A stretch of 64,000 bases of DNA from Pseudalkalibacillus sp052246725 (GTDB lineage Bacteria; Bacillota; Bacilli; Bacillales; Fictibacillaceae). Under the pieces are notes generated by a model. The model searched no databases, had not been told where the DNA came from, and saw only the letters and a list, made by a program, of their open reading frames with translations. Where the stretch lies: NCBI GenBank assembly GCA_052246725.1, contig JBQQCL010000004.1, one strand, 5' to 3'. Below, piece after piece: positions 24,714 through 33,200 of this stretch (position 1 is its first letter; each line of letters starts with the position of its first letter). The position numbers were made by a program, and so were the translations under genes.

Positions 24714-25592
24714 TCAAACAGTATGATAATTGTTCATTAAAGATGTTAATCGGACGCGCTCTTGTTCTGACAATGGTACCAAAGGAAGTCTTACGCCTCC
24801 AACATCAACACCGGAGATTTGCAATGCAGTCTTGACCGGTGTCGGGCTAGGTGCAGCGAACATTTCTTTCATGATCGGCAAAAGCTTACCATGTAGTGCA
24901 GCAGCTTCTTTATTATTTCCAGACTGGAAAGCAGCGATCATTTTTTGCATATCGTTTCCTACTACATGAGAAGCTACAGAAACGATTCCATTTCCGCCAA
25001 TAGCCATTACAGGTAACGTAAGGCCGTCATCACCACTATATAATGCAAAATCATCACTTGTTTTTGAAATGATTTCTGTCATCTGATCCAGATCACCGCT
25101 GGCTTCCTTCACACAAACGATGTTTCCGATTTCAGACAACCGTACGATGGTATCGACTGACATATTAATGACAGATCGACCTGGAATGTTATATAACATG
25201 ATTGGCAGCGATGTGGATTCTGCGATTGTTTTAAAATGTAAGTAAAGTCCTTGCTGGTTCGGTTTATTGTAGTATGGGGCTACAAGCATGATCCCGTCTA
25301 CACCGGCTTCTTCAGCCTGTTTTGTAAGTTCAATCGAAGCGTGTGTGTTGTTGCTTCCAGTCCCAGCAATAACAGGCACACGTTTTTCGACGACTTTTAC
25401 AACGTGCTTGAAGAGCGCTACCTTCTCTTCTTTTGTCAAGGTAGGGGATTCTCCAGTCGTCCCGGCAATCACCAGCCCATCCGATCCGTTCTTAATTAAA
25501 TATTCGACCAATTTGGTAGTTCGTGTGAAATCGATGTTTCCTTTATGGTCGAATGGCGTGACCATAGCGGTCAATACTTTTCCAAAGTCCAT
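24714..25592 (-). CDS. dapA: 4-hydroxy-tetrahydrodipicolinate synthase
   Basis: Condenses pyruvate with aspartate semialdehyde, the first step committed to dipicolinate and lysine/diaminopimelate. The 292 residues are normal. GTTGESPTL at about 44-52 and the Schiff-base lysine in VCVKEASGD at about 162 identify the TIM-barrel family. It lies 27 bases after dapG, so asd, dapG and dapA form one operon supplying spore dipicolinic acid and peptidoglycan precursors. Confidence 0.97.
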   Translation of the reverse strand: MDFGKVLTAMVTPFDHKGNIDFTRTTKLVEYLIKNGSDGLVIAGTTGESPTLTKEEKVALFKHVVKVVEKRVPVIAGTGSNNTHASIELTKQAEEAGVDGIMLVAPYYNKPNQQGLYLHFKTIAESTSLPIMLYNIPGRSVINMSVDTIVRLSEIGNIVCVKEASGDLDQMTEIISKTSDDFALYSGDDGLTLPVMAIGGNGIVSVASHVVGNDMQKMIAAFQSGNNKEAAALHGKLLPIMKEMFAAPSPTPVKTALQISGVDVGGVRLPLVPLSEQERVRLTSLMNNYHTV

Positions 25593-25619
25593 CTTACTAT
25601 ACTCCTCCTTAATACTGCC

Positions 25620-26846
25620 TCAGATATGATCGCCTTTCTCAAGCTTGAACACTCGATGGAGCGCATTGACAGCGTTTATCATATCCTCTTCCCGTACAAG
25701 CACCCAAATCGTCGTATGGGAGTCAGCCGATTGCAGGATATTGATACCTTGCTCTGAGAGAGCTCCGACTATTTTCGCCGTTACCCCAGGCACACCTGCG
25801 ATTCCTGCACCTACAGCAGATACTTTTGCACAATTCCGTTGGATATCTGCTTCATAGCCCAACTCATTCAAAACTTTCACCGCATCATCCGTTAAAGCCG
25901 AGTTGATCGTATAGATCACTCCACGTGGACTTATATTGATGAAGTCAACACTGATTTGTTCCTCAGCCATCGCTTTGAATATCTTCGACTGGAAATCGTA
26001 ATCTCCATCAGGAGCAAGTACCTTGATTTGAGTAACGTTCGATACATGGGCGATCCCGGTGATCAAGCGATCCTCGATATCTCTTCCCGCTCCACCGCCA
26101 GCTGCGGATGTAACCAGCGTGCCTTCATGATCTGAGTATGTGGAACGGATCCTGATCGGCACTTTTGCTTGCATGGCGATTTCTACTGCTCGAGGGTGAA
26201 TGACTTTTGCTCCTTGATAGGCCATGTTACATATTTCATTATATGTTACAACATTTAGTGGGCGTGCATCCTCTACGATACGAGGGTCTGCAGTCATAAC
26301 CCCTTCAACGTCAGTGAAAATATCGATGACTTCAGCATTCAACGCAGCGCCTAAGGCTGCAGCAGAAGTGTCACTTCCACCTCTTCCAAGAGTTGTCACA
26401 TCTCCATCATTCGACTGACCCTGAAATCCGGCTACTACCACGACATCCATTTCTTCAAGTGCATGGATAATATTCTTACAATCCATCTCCACGATCTTCG
26501 CATTAGTATGCTCAGTATTCGTTTTAAAACCTGCTTTTGCACCAGTAAAAGCCAATGAACGAATGTGCTTCTGCTTCAGTAAGTTGGAGAAGACGACAGA
26601 TGAAATGACCTCTCCACATGACATGAGAAGGTCAGTTTCCTTAGGACTGATTGAAGTAGGATTTCCGGTTATCAAACTTAATAGCGTGTCTGTCGCATAA
26701 GGATCGCCTTTACGTCCCATGGCTGATACGACGACAACGACTTTTTTCCCCTCATTAACAGCATTGTATACGTGTTGTACGGCGCGATTACGTCCATCAT
26801 CTGATTTTAGAGATGTTCCGCCGAATTTTTGCACGACGATATTCAT
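25620..26846 (-). CDS. dapG: Aspartokinase I (diaminopimelate-sensitive type)
   Basis: Phosphorylates aspartate at the head of the aspartate pathway. From the ATG at 26846 it has 408 residues, beginning MNIVVQKFGGTSL. The catalytic kinase domain covers about 1-240, and two ACT domains follow, around SNVTQIKVLAPDG and KVSAVGAGIAGVPG. An earlier in-frame ATG overlaps the asd stop but lies upstream of the AGAGGTG ribosome site, so it is rejected. Assignment to dapG rather than lysC is from the asd-dapG-dapA order. Confidence 0.95.
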   Translation of the reverse strand: MNIVVQKFGGTSLKSDDGRNRAVQHVYNAVNEGKKVVVVVSAMGRKGDPYATDTLLSLITGNPTSISPKETDLLMSCGEVISSVVFSNLLKQKHIRSLAFTGAKAGFKTNTEHTNAKIVEMDCKNIIHALEEMDVVVVAGFQGQSNDGDVTTLGRGGSDTSAAALGAALNAEVIDIFTDVEGVMTADPRIVEDARPLNVVTYNEICNMAYQGAKVIHPRAVEIAMQAKVPIRIRSTYSDHEGTLVTSAAGGGAGRDIEDRLITGIAHVSNVTQIKVLAPDGDYDFQSKIFKAMAEEQISVDFINISPRGVIYTINSALTDDAVKVLNELGYEADIQRNCAKVSAVGAGIAGVPGVTAKIVGALSEQGINILQSADSHTTIWVLVREEDMINAVNALHRVFKLEKGDHI

Positions 26847-26863
26847 TGATGCACCTCTCTCGT

Positions 26864-27913
26864 TCATTTCAACAAATTCAGCTTTACGAGACTTTCAGCA
26901 ATTTGTACAGAATTCAGTGCTGCACCCTTTAAGAGATTATCAGAAACGACCCACATATGGAAGCCGTTCGGACGATCAAGATCCTTACGGATACGTCCCA
27001 CGAATACGTCATCTTTACCTACGCAATCCGCCGGCATCGGATAAAGTTGTTGAGAAGGATCATCCTGCAGCAAAATCCCCGGTGCTTCAGCTAATAATGC
27101 TTTTATTTCATCAACTGTTACGGTGTCATCGTCAATTTCAAGATAGACAGACTCTGAGTGACCTGTTTCTACCGGGAGACGAACGCATGTAGCTGCTACT
27201 TCCAGTTCCTGCATGCTCATGATTTTCTTCGTTTCATTGATCATTTTCATTTCTTCAAAAGTAAAGCCGTTTTCCTGGAACTTATCAATTTGTGGAACTG
27301 CATTGAATGCGATTTGGTAGTGCTTTTCATCCCCAGCAACCGGCAATACTTCCGGTGTGAATTCTTCGTCATCGATAATTGCACGTGTTTGTGCATTTAG
27401 TTCATTGATTGCTTTCGCACCAGCACCAGAAACAGCCTGATAAGTGGAGACGATCACTTTACTCATTCCATATTTCTTACGGATTGGTTCAAGGGCGACG
27501 ACCATCTGGATCGTTGAGCAGTTAGGGTTCGCAATAATTCCGTTATGGTTGTGAAGTGCATCTTCATTCACTTCCGGTACGACCAACGGAGTGTTTGGAT
27601 CCATCCTGAAAGCACTTGTATTATCGACGACTACAGCCCCTCTTTTCGCTGCTTCCGGCGCCAATTCTTTCGATATCGATCCCCCTGCAGAAAATAGAGC
27701 GATCTGTACACCTTCAAACGCCTCTGGAGTCGCTTCTTCTATTGTGAACTCTTCACCTTTGAAATCGAGCTTCTTTCCTGCAGAACGCTTACTAGCCAAT
27801 AATTTCAGAGAAGCGATCGGGAAGTTTCTTTTTTCTAATGTTTTGAGCATTTGTTGACCTACTGCTCCAGTAGCCCCAACAACTGCAATGTGATAACCAT
27901 TGTTAGATTTCAT
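26864..27913 (-). CDS. asd: Aspartate-semialdehyde dehydrogenase
   Basis: Reduces aspartyl phosphate to aspartate semialdehyde with NADPH. From the ATG at 27913 it has 349 residues. VGATGAVGQQ at about 11-20 binds the cofactor, and NPNCSTIQ near 128 contains the catalytic Cys. The start follows GAGGAGGG, and the frame's earlier ATG would overlap that site. It begins the asd-dapG-dapA operon after the dpaA-dpaB pair. Confidence 0.96.
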   Translation of the reverse strand: MKSNNGYHIAVVGATGAVGQQMLKTLEKRNFPIASLKLLASKRSAGKKLDFKGEEFTIEEATPEAFEGVQIALFSAGGSISKELAPEAAKRGAVVVDNTSAFRMDPNTPLVVPEVNEDALHNHNGIIANPNCSTIQMVVALEPIRKKYGMSKVIVSTYQAVSGAGAKAINELNAQTRAIIDDEEFTPEVLPVAGDEKHYQIAFNAVPQIDKFQENGFTFEEMKMINETKKIMSMQELEVAATCVRLPVETGHSESVYLEIDDDTVTVDEIKALLAEAPGILLQDDPSQQLYPMPADCVGKDDVFVGRIRKDLDRPNGFHMWVVSDNLLKGAALNSVQIAESLVKLNLLK

Positions 27914-28246
27914 TGGTATGTCCCTCCTCATAATTTATCGATCTCATTACCTAGTGTATTTTGTAAACTATGTCCAAAGCTTCGTATCCGCTCGCTAATC
28001 GAGCATACTCTTTATACGTGTATACAATAAAAACATAACATGAACAGCGGCATAATAAAGCTAAACGACATAGTTATTTAAAAATGATAGAAGGAGAAAC
28101 AACATGGTTTCTCCTGTATCTCTGGTCATATTGTCATTTATTTTACCATATCATTGTTTGTAGAGGTAAGAATTCTTCATCAAAAATGTATATTTTTCTA
28201 GAGAAGTAATCTACGCACACTGTCAGTCGTGGCGCTTATACTTCCA
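27914..28246. other. Intergenic region upstream of asd
   Basis: About 330 bases without a gene. It has the dpaB terminator hairpin at 28081-28117 and a short palindrome TTATACGTGTATACAA at 28012-28027. A promoter for asd should be here, but no candidate with good -35 and -10 spacing stood out. Confidence 0.5.
28081..28117 (-). terminator. Hairpin terminator downstream of dpaB
   Basis: Minus strand GGAGAAAC, loop CATGTT, GTTTCTCC, TTCTATCATTTTT. It is 130 bases past the dpaB stop. Confidence 0.65.
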
Positions 28247-28831
28247 TTAATATATTCGTAAAACTGGTTGTAATTGTTGACCATCCAATGCAGTCTCTAC
28301 AGTTTCAGGCAATAACTCCATTTGTGCGACCAATGAATTCGGTTTATTTTGTGGTGAATCCTGACCATATGGGATGAAATAGATGTTCTTTGAAGCCATC
28401 AATCTCATGATATTCACACCGTTTAGACCGAGTCCATCATTTGTGGATATCCCTAATACTACCGGATTCAAGTTCCTCATCGTTGCTTTTGCAGCCATCA
28501 ACACGGGTGAATCTGTCATTGCATTTGCAAATTTACTGATCGAATTTCCTGTCAATGGAGCGATGACCATACAGTCGAGAGGCGTTTTAGGACCGAATGG
28601 TTCAGCTTTGACAATCGAATCAACCACTTCATTACCGGTGATTTCTTCGATCTTCTTGATCCAATCTTCTCCCTCTCCGAATCTTGTTGTCGTGTTCTGA
28701 ACTGTAAACGTAACAAAAGGTGTGACCTTTGCCCCTGAGTCAACAAGCTTTTGGATTTGGGGAACGACTGCATCATAGGTACAGTGCGAACCTGTCAAAC
28801 CAAATCCGATATGTTTACCTTCCAGTTTCAT
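28247..28831 (-). CDS. dpaB: Dipicolinate synthase subunit B (flavoprotein-like)
   Basis: Small subunit (SpoVFB) of the enzyme that makes dipicolinic acid in the mother cell. The 194 residues form a flavoprotein fold: GFGLTGSHCTYD at about 9-20, and SISKFANAMTDSPVLMAAKA near 119-138. It follows dpaA by 18 bases, so they are co-transcribed and presumably mother-cell specific. Confidence 0.95.
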   Translation of the reverse strand: MKLEGKHIGFGLTGSHCTYDAVVPQIQKLVDSGAKVTPFVTFTVQNTTTRFGEGEDWIKKIEEITGNEVVDSIVKAEPFGPKTPLDCMVIAPLTGNSISKFANAMTDSPVLMAAKATMRNLNPVVLGISTNDGLGLNGVNIMRLMASKNIYFIPYGQDSPQNKPNSLVAQMELLPETVETALDGQQLQPVLRIY

Positions 28832-28849
28832 TCTCCTTGCCCCTTCCCC

Positions 28850-29731
28850 TTAATTGCTTTCATCCATAAGTAGTTGTGTCAATACATTCGCAATGATCTT
28901 ACCGGCTGTCTTTGGAGCGACAATACCCGGTAATCCTGGAGCTAGCAATGCTTTGATCCCTCTCTTTTCAGCAAAACGAAAATCCGTACCTCCAGGCTTG
29001 GAAGCAAGGTCGATGATCAAAGTATGAGATGGCATTTTCGAAATGACATTGGAAGTGATGATTGGTGCTGGGATTGTATTGATGCAAACATCGATCGACT
29101 CTACTTCATTTTCCAATTGATCGAGATAAAATGGCTTGAAGCCCATTTCAGTGATTCGAGCGATATGTTCAGATCTTCGTGCACCAACAGATACGTTGGC
29201 TCCAAGATTAGCAAATGTCCGTGCTACTGAGAATCCTACTCGACCAAAGCCCAATACCATAATATTTGATTGATGGATCGTAAAATCAGTGTGCTGGATG
29301 ACCATCATGATCGTACCTTCGACAGTAGGGATGGCATTATAGATAGCAACATCGTCACGTTCAAATAACTTGATATGTTTTTTGTTCGCATTCGATGTGC
29401 ATTTCGTCAAATAAGGATTGGTTATACCAGAAAATACGGTACATGATGGTTTTGTTTTTTGTAAGATTTCCTCTGTGAATTTAATTTTTTTATTCGAAAA
29501 AATCGTATCAATCTCTCCATCCGGGCCACTGCCGTTCACCGGTAGGATCAATGCATCCAATTCTCCTAAAGGCAAGTCATCTAAATCCATTTTAGTTGCT
29601 CCAGTGAATCCATGGTCCAATTGATCGAATCCTACTAAATACAGACTGGCGTTCAATGCAGCCAGTTTTCTGATTACTTCCAGCTGCCTTGCATCGCCGC
29701 CAATGATCGCCGCTTTAATTCCTGTTAACAT
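28850..29731 (-). CDS. dpaA: Dipicolinate synthase subunit A
   Basis: Large subunit (SpoVFA) of dipicolinate synthase, an NAD(P)-binding protein. The 293 residues include the Rossmann motif VLGFGRVGFSVA near 159-170 and the conserved IDLASKPGGTDF block near 240. The ATG follows GGGGAGGAAGG. A sigma-K-like sequence lies at 29800-29828 upstream. Spores use the product with calcium for heat resistance. Confidence 0.95.
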   Translation of the reverse strand: MLTGIKAAIIGGDARQLEVIRKLAALNASLYLVGFDQLDHGFTGATKMDLDDLPLGELDALILPVNGSGPDGEIDTIFSNKKIKFTEEILQKTKPSCTVFSGITNPYLTKCTSNANKKHIKLFERDDVAIYNAIPTVEGTIMMVIQHTDFTIHQSNIMVLGFGRVGFSVARTFANLGANVSVGARRSEHIARITEMGFKPFYLDQLENEVESIDVCINTIPAPIITSNVISKMPSHTLIIDLASKPGGTDFRFAEKRGIKALLAPGLPGIVAPKTAGKIIANVLTQLLMDESN

Positions 29732-29799
29732 CCTTCCTCCCCTTTCTCATTCGTCATTAATAACGGAGGAATAATAATACTTGAGTGCTGATTCTTCAA

Positions 29800-29828
29800 C
29801 ATCATATGAAGAAGATACTTTCATGGTG
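29800..29828 (-). promoter_or_regulatory. Possible sigma-K promoter of dpaA-dpaB
   Basis: CACC (29825-29828) and CATATGATG (29800-29808) are 16 bases apart, close to the sigma-K pattern AC-N16/17-CATANNNTA with one mismatch in the last base. The dpa operon is a sigma-K target in B. subtilis. The match alone is weak. Confidence 0.35.
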
Positions 29829-29829
29829 A

Positions 29830-30090
29830 TTATTTATATTCGGTTTGGACATCCGCTTCTGAGGGGTCCACTAGAATTGTTTCTTCACCCACTCGGTAAA
29901 TCTTATTCCACTTAAATTGTATGATTGATTTTCTTTTTCGCAACCCGTTCCATTCCTTCAATGGAATTTCCAGCGTATGTATATACCCAGCATTTTCATC
30001 TATGATGAACTCAGCATAGGTCAATATACCAAGTTTCTCGCCCTTCGTATAATCGATGATTTCTTTTCCTAAAATTTCACTTAACCTCAT
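29830..30090 (-). CDS. ymxH: YlmC/YmxH family sporulation protein (PRC-barrel-like)
   Basis: An 86-residue protein beginning MRLSEILGKEIIDYTKGEKL, a compact beta-rich fold resembling a PRC barrel. It lies between mlpA and dpaA, as in B. subtilis. Relatives are linked to sporulation; a molecular role is not known. A GGGAGGGG-type ribosome site precedes the ATG. Confidence 0.88.
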   Translation of the reverse strand: MRLSEILGKEIIDYTKGEKLGILTYAEFIIDENAGYIHTLEIPLKEWNGLRKRKSIIQFKWNKIYRVGEETILVDPSEADVQTEYK

Positions 30091-30204
30091 TTGGGGTTCC
30101 CCTCCTATTTTCGCTTATCATTCTATATATATGTAGGGATAAAAAGTCGAACCACAAATAAACGAAGAAAAGAAGGAACCTCCGGGTGTTTGTTTAGCAT
30201 AGGG

Positions 30205-30269
30205 TAAAAAAACTATTGTGGGACAGGTTGCCGCAATAGAAAAAATGAGGCGACTCTGGAGTCCCCCCA
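30205..30269 (-). terminator. Two successive terminator hairpins after mlpA
   Basis: First: GGGGGGACTC (30259-30268) with GAGTCGCCTC, followed by ATTTTTTC. Second: CTATTG (30234-30239 read on minus) with CAATAG, followed by TTTTTTTACC. The pair suggests strong separation of mlpA from ymxH. Confidence 0.7.
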
Positions 30270-30275
30270 TTTATT

Positions 30276-31517
30276 TTAATTCGGAAAGTTTTTCGGAAAT
30301 TGCCCGCTCGGACTGATGAGAGAGCTTGAAAAGTCATCTGTGAAAATTTTTCGGATTAGCTTGTCGACGTTCTCTTTATAAACGTTATCAATACTTTGTA
30401 AAATTTCATCAAGAGACCGATGCTTCCTCAAGAGCAATTCATGTTTCCCGTTCCTGCTCATTCGGCTATTCGTACTTTCAAGACTGAGCATCAAACTTCC
30501 TTTGATCTGCTCTTTGCTGTTGGCTACTTCTTTTTCAGTAACACCCGTTTCCTTCAATGTACCGATGATATTGGAAATCGTATCATACACTTCGTCCAAC
30601 TGTCCTGGTGCTGTTCCAGCATAAATGTTGAAGACGCCGGTATCCAAATGAGCTGAGTGATATGAAAACACTGAGTATGCTAAACCACGCTGTTCCCTCA
30701 CTTCTTGGAACAACCTGCTGCTCATGCTTCCTCCGAAGATGTTATTGATGATGATTAAGTCGAATATACTCTTATCACCTACTGGCAATCCCTCATAACC
30801 AATACACAGATGTGCTTGTTCTGTCTTTTTTTTGCGTGCTTTCTTTTCTGTACAGAACGCCGGTTTCTGTGCTTGTGGTTTGTTGTTGGAAGCTGTAAAA
30901 CTCCCGAAATATTTTTCGACTTCATCAATAAATGAATCATCTACATTCCCCGCAATTGAAATCACGACATTATCGGGTGTGTAAAACTCATTCATATAGG
31001 CCCGTAATGCATCCCCATTGAACGTATTCAGTGTATCTTCCGTCCCAAGGATTGGATATGCCAAAGGGTGATGGCTGTAAGTCGCCTGGCTCAAAAGATC
31101 ATGGACGATGTCATCAGGTGTATCTTCATACATTTTGATTTCTTCAAGTACGACATTCTTTTCTTTTAAAAGCTCATCTTCGTCAAATGTGGAATTGAAG
31201 AACATATCCGATAGCGTTTCCAACGCATGAGATGCATGATTGTCCAGAACTTTTGCATAGTAGCATGTATATTCTTTTGATGTGAAGGCGTTCACTTGAC
31301 CACCAATACTATCGAATGATTCTGCAATTTCTCTTGCATTCCTCGTTTTCGTACCTTTAAAGAACATATGCTCTAAGAAGTGGGAGATCCCATTATTATC
31401 TTTGGTTTCAAAACGAGAGCCCGTGCCGATCCATATACCGATTGCAACCGATCTTACGCTAGGAATGTTTTCTGTTACGATTCGCACACCATTCTTGCAC
31501 GTATGTTTTGTTATCAA
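30276..31517 (-). CDS. mlpA: M16 family zinc protease MlpA
   Basis: Processing-peptidase-like metalloprotease of 413 residues. The zinc motif HxxEH occurs as HFLEHMFF at about 46-53, and the distal glutamate in LEEIKMYED near 127. It is a single-chain active member, unlike the ymfF/ymfH pair. The start appears to be TTG at 31517, seven bases after AGGAGG; no in-frame ATG precedes the conserved N-terminus ITKHTCKNGVRIVTEN. It lies between ylxY and ymxH, as in B. subtilis. Confidence 0.93.
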   Translation of the reverse strand: MITKHTCKNGVRIVTENIPSVRSVAIGIWIGTGSRFETKDNNGISHFLEHMFFKGTKTRNAREIAESFDSIGGQVNAFTSKEYTCYYAKVLDNHASHALETLSDMFFNSTFDEDELLKEKNVVLEEIKMYEDTPDDIVHDLLSQATYSHHPLAYPILGTEDTLNTFNGDALRAYMNEFYTPDNVVISIAGNVDDSFIDEVEKYFGSFTASNNKPQAQKPAFCTEKKARKKKTEQAHLCIGYEGLPVGDKSIFDLIIINNIFGGSMSSRLFQEVREQRGLAYSVFSYHSAHLDTGVFNIYAGTAPGQLDEVYDTISNIIGTLKETGVTEKEVANSKEQIKGSLMLSLESTNSRMSRNGKHELLLRKHRSLDEILQSIDNVYKENVDKLIRKIFTDDFSSSLISPSGQFPKNFPN

Positions 31518-31618
31518 ACTTTTTTCCTCCTAAATTGTCAAACAGGCAAATTATGTAGGTATTTTGGTACTTATACTTATTATAAAACCACTATACCATT
31601 TAAGCCTATATTCGACAA

Positions 31619-32614
31619 TTATTTGTCAGTCTCGCCAATCTGATTTGTTTTAACAAGTCTTTTTTCGCTCATCATCTGTGACACTGTACCGATTGAGTAC
31701 CCTTTAGCACGTATTCCTTGTATCATTTGCTCTAGGCCTTTTGCAGTTGATGATGTGGGATGCATTAGAACCATGGCACCTGGATGGATTTTGTTTACAA
31801 CCCGTTTTGCCATTTCATCAGGAGCAGGCTTTCTCCAATCTACTGTATCCACTGACCACAGAATCGTATGCATATCCATTGTGGATGCGATTTCAACAAC
31901 ATCCATCCGATAACTACCACTTGGAGGAGCAAACCATTTTGGGGTAACGTCCAATGTACTTTGGATGATTTCATTTGTTTTATGAATTTCCTCTTGAATA
32001 CGTTTATTAGTTAAAGATTTCATATCAGGATGTGTATAGGCATGATTACCGATTTCATGTCCTTCCTCGTAGATGACTTTCGCCAAATCCTGATTTTTCT
32101 TCACCCATGATCCATCCAAAAAGAAGGTTGTATGAATTTTATGTTCTCTCAGCGTTTCCAGCATTTGTGGAAGGAATTCATTCCCCCAAGCCACATTGAT
32201 CAAGAAAGTGACCATCGGTTTGTTCGGGTTCCCTTTGTAGATTGGTGATGGCGGAAGATCCTCCAGTGATACTTTAGGTTTCGTCTGTTTGTAAACGATC
32301 ATTGATTCATTATATTCTTTTTTCTTCTTCATACGGTCGTAAGAGGCGTCAATATCCACAGATAGACCGTTATAACCTGGAATCGCTTTCCAAACAGGGT
32401 CAATCCGCGCATCCACAGGCTTGATATCATGTTGGCTAGCGAAAAGCTTGATCTGATCCAATAACGGTCCTGCATCGGACAATTGTATTGTAGATGTGGT
32501 GAAAGCTGCTTCTTTTAACGTCGAAATATAACGATGTGAAGGCGGGTTCTGAACACTGATTAAGGAAATCAATAATATGATGGTTATTATAATGAACGGC
32601 TTGTATTCCTTCAC
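31619..32614 (-). CDS. ylxY: Polysaccharide deacetylase-like protein YlxY
   Basis: NodB-fold protein of 331 residues with an N-terminal hydrophobic signal or anchor (about 6-20). HAYTHPD near 193 carries the zinc HxxxH, and FAPPSGSY and WSVDTVDW match later motifs. The first catalytic motif, normally TFDDG, reads TFLINVAWGN, so the catalytic Asp pair is absent and enzyme activity is doubtful. It lies between pnp and mlpA, as in B. subtilis. A sporulation or wall role is inferred only. Confidence 0.9.
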   Translation of the reverse strand: MKEYKPFIIITIILLISLISVQNPPSHRYISTLKEAAFTTSTIQLSDAGPLLDQIKLFASQHDIKPVDARIDPVWKAIPGYNGLSVDIDASYDRMKKKKEYNESMIVYKQTKPKVSLEDLPPSPIYKGNPNKPMVTFLINVAWGNEFLPQMLETLREHKIHTTFFLDGSWVKKNQDLAKVIYEEGHEIGNHAYTHPDMKSLTNKRIQEEIHKTNEIIQSTLDVTPKWFAPPSGSYRMDVVEIASTMDMHTILWSVDTVDWRKPAPDEMAKRVVNKIHPGAMVLMHPTSSTAKGLEQMIQGIRAKGYSIGTVSQMMSEKRLVKTNQIGETDK

Positions 32615-32690
32615 CTACGATCCACCCCTTTCAATAGTTAACGTATGATAGGATAGGACAGGGTAGAACGTATAGGGAATGTAAATGTTA

Positions 32691-33161
32691 TAGCCATTTT
32701 AGAGTGGAATAGATGATAAGAGTCATTTTTAAAAACTCACCTTGTGCAAGTAGTTGTTTGGAGAGCAGGGTGCGAGACTCCTCGAAAATGAAAATCACAT
32801 TTTCTTCGTGCGATGTAACGCTGCCGATGCTTTCCTTGTCCTGCGGGATTTGCGTGCCTACTACCTGAATGATCTCCTCGCAAGGCATGCGACGAGGAAG
32901 CTCGCTTCGACAGGACTTTCTTGTAGACGCAGGAGCACAAATGCTTCCTTGAAAAGGAGACTCCTGAGGTTGCAAGGCAACGAGTGGGCTCACCGCATGC
33001 CCCGAGGAAAGCGAGCATCCTGGAGCGGAAATCAACGACTTTTAAAGAAAACTTGGCGAGACCAAGCCTTTTGTAGGTCGAGCCTTAGTTGCCCTTATAC
33101 TGAAGAAAGTATTTTATACTTTCTTTAAGTGCAAGAGCAACAAAGTTTGCGATAACCAGCC
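32691..33161 (-). mobile_element. Long MITE-like element, copy 3 (inverted, full length)
   Basis: Same structure as copy 2, opposite orientation. The right end CGCAAACTTTGTTGCTCTTG (as read on minus) and terminal AGCC on plus are clear; the left end, AGCCATTTTAGAG, is diverged. It contains the GC-rich core and module A (33045-33130). It fills the gap between pnp and ylxY. No target duplication is visible. Confidence 0.7.
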
Positions 33162-33167
33162 AAAGCA

Positions 33168-33200
33168 TAAAAAAAAGAGGCGGATCATGAATCCGTCTCT
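33168..33200 (-). terminator. Terminator after pnp
   Basis: Minus strand GAGACGGAT, loop, ATCCGCCTC, TTTTTTTTTATG; one mismatch in the stem. It adjoins the stop codon. Confidence 0.85.

Noticed and set aside
28012..28027. Palindrome TTATACGTGTATACAA upstream of asd as a possible operator
   Set aside because: No known regulator consensus fits and it is isolated, so I did not list it as an operator.
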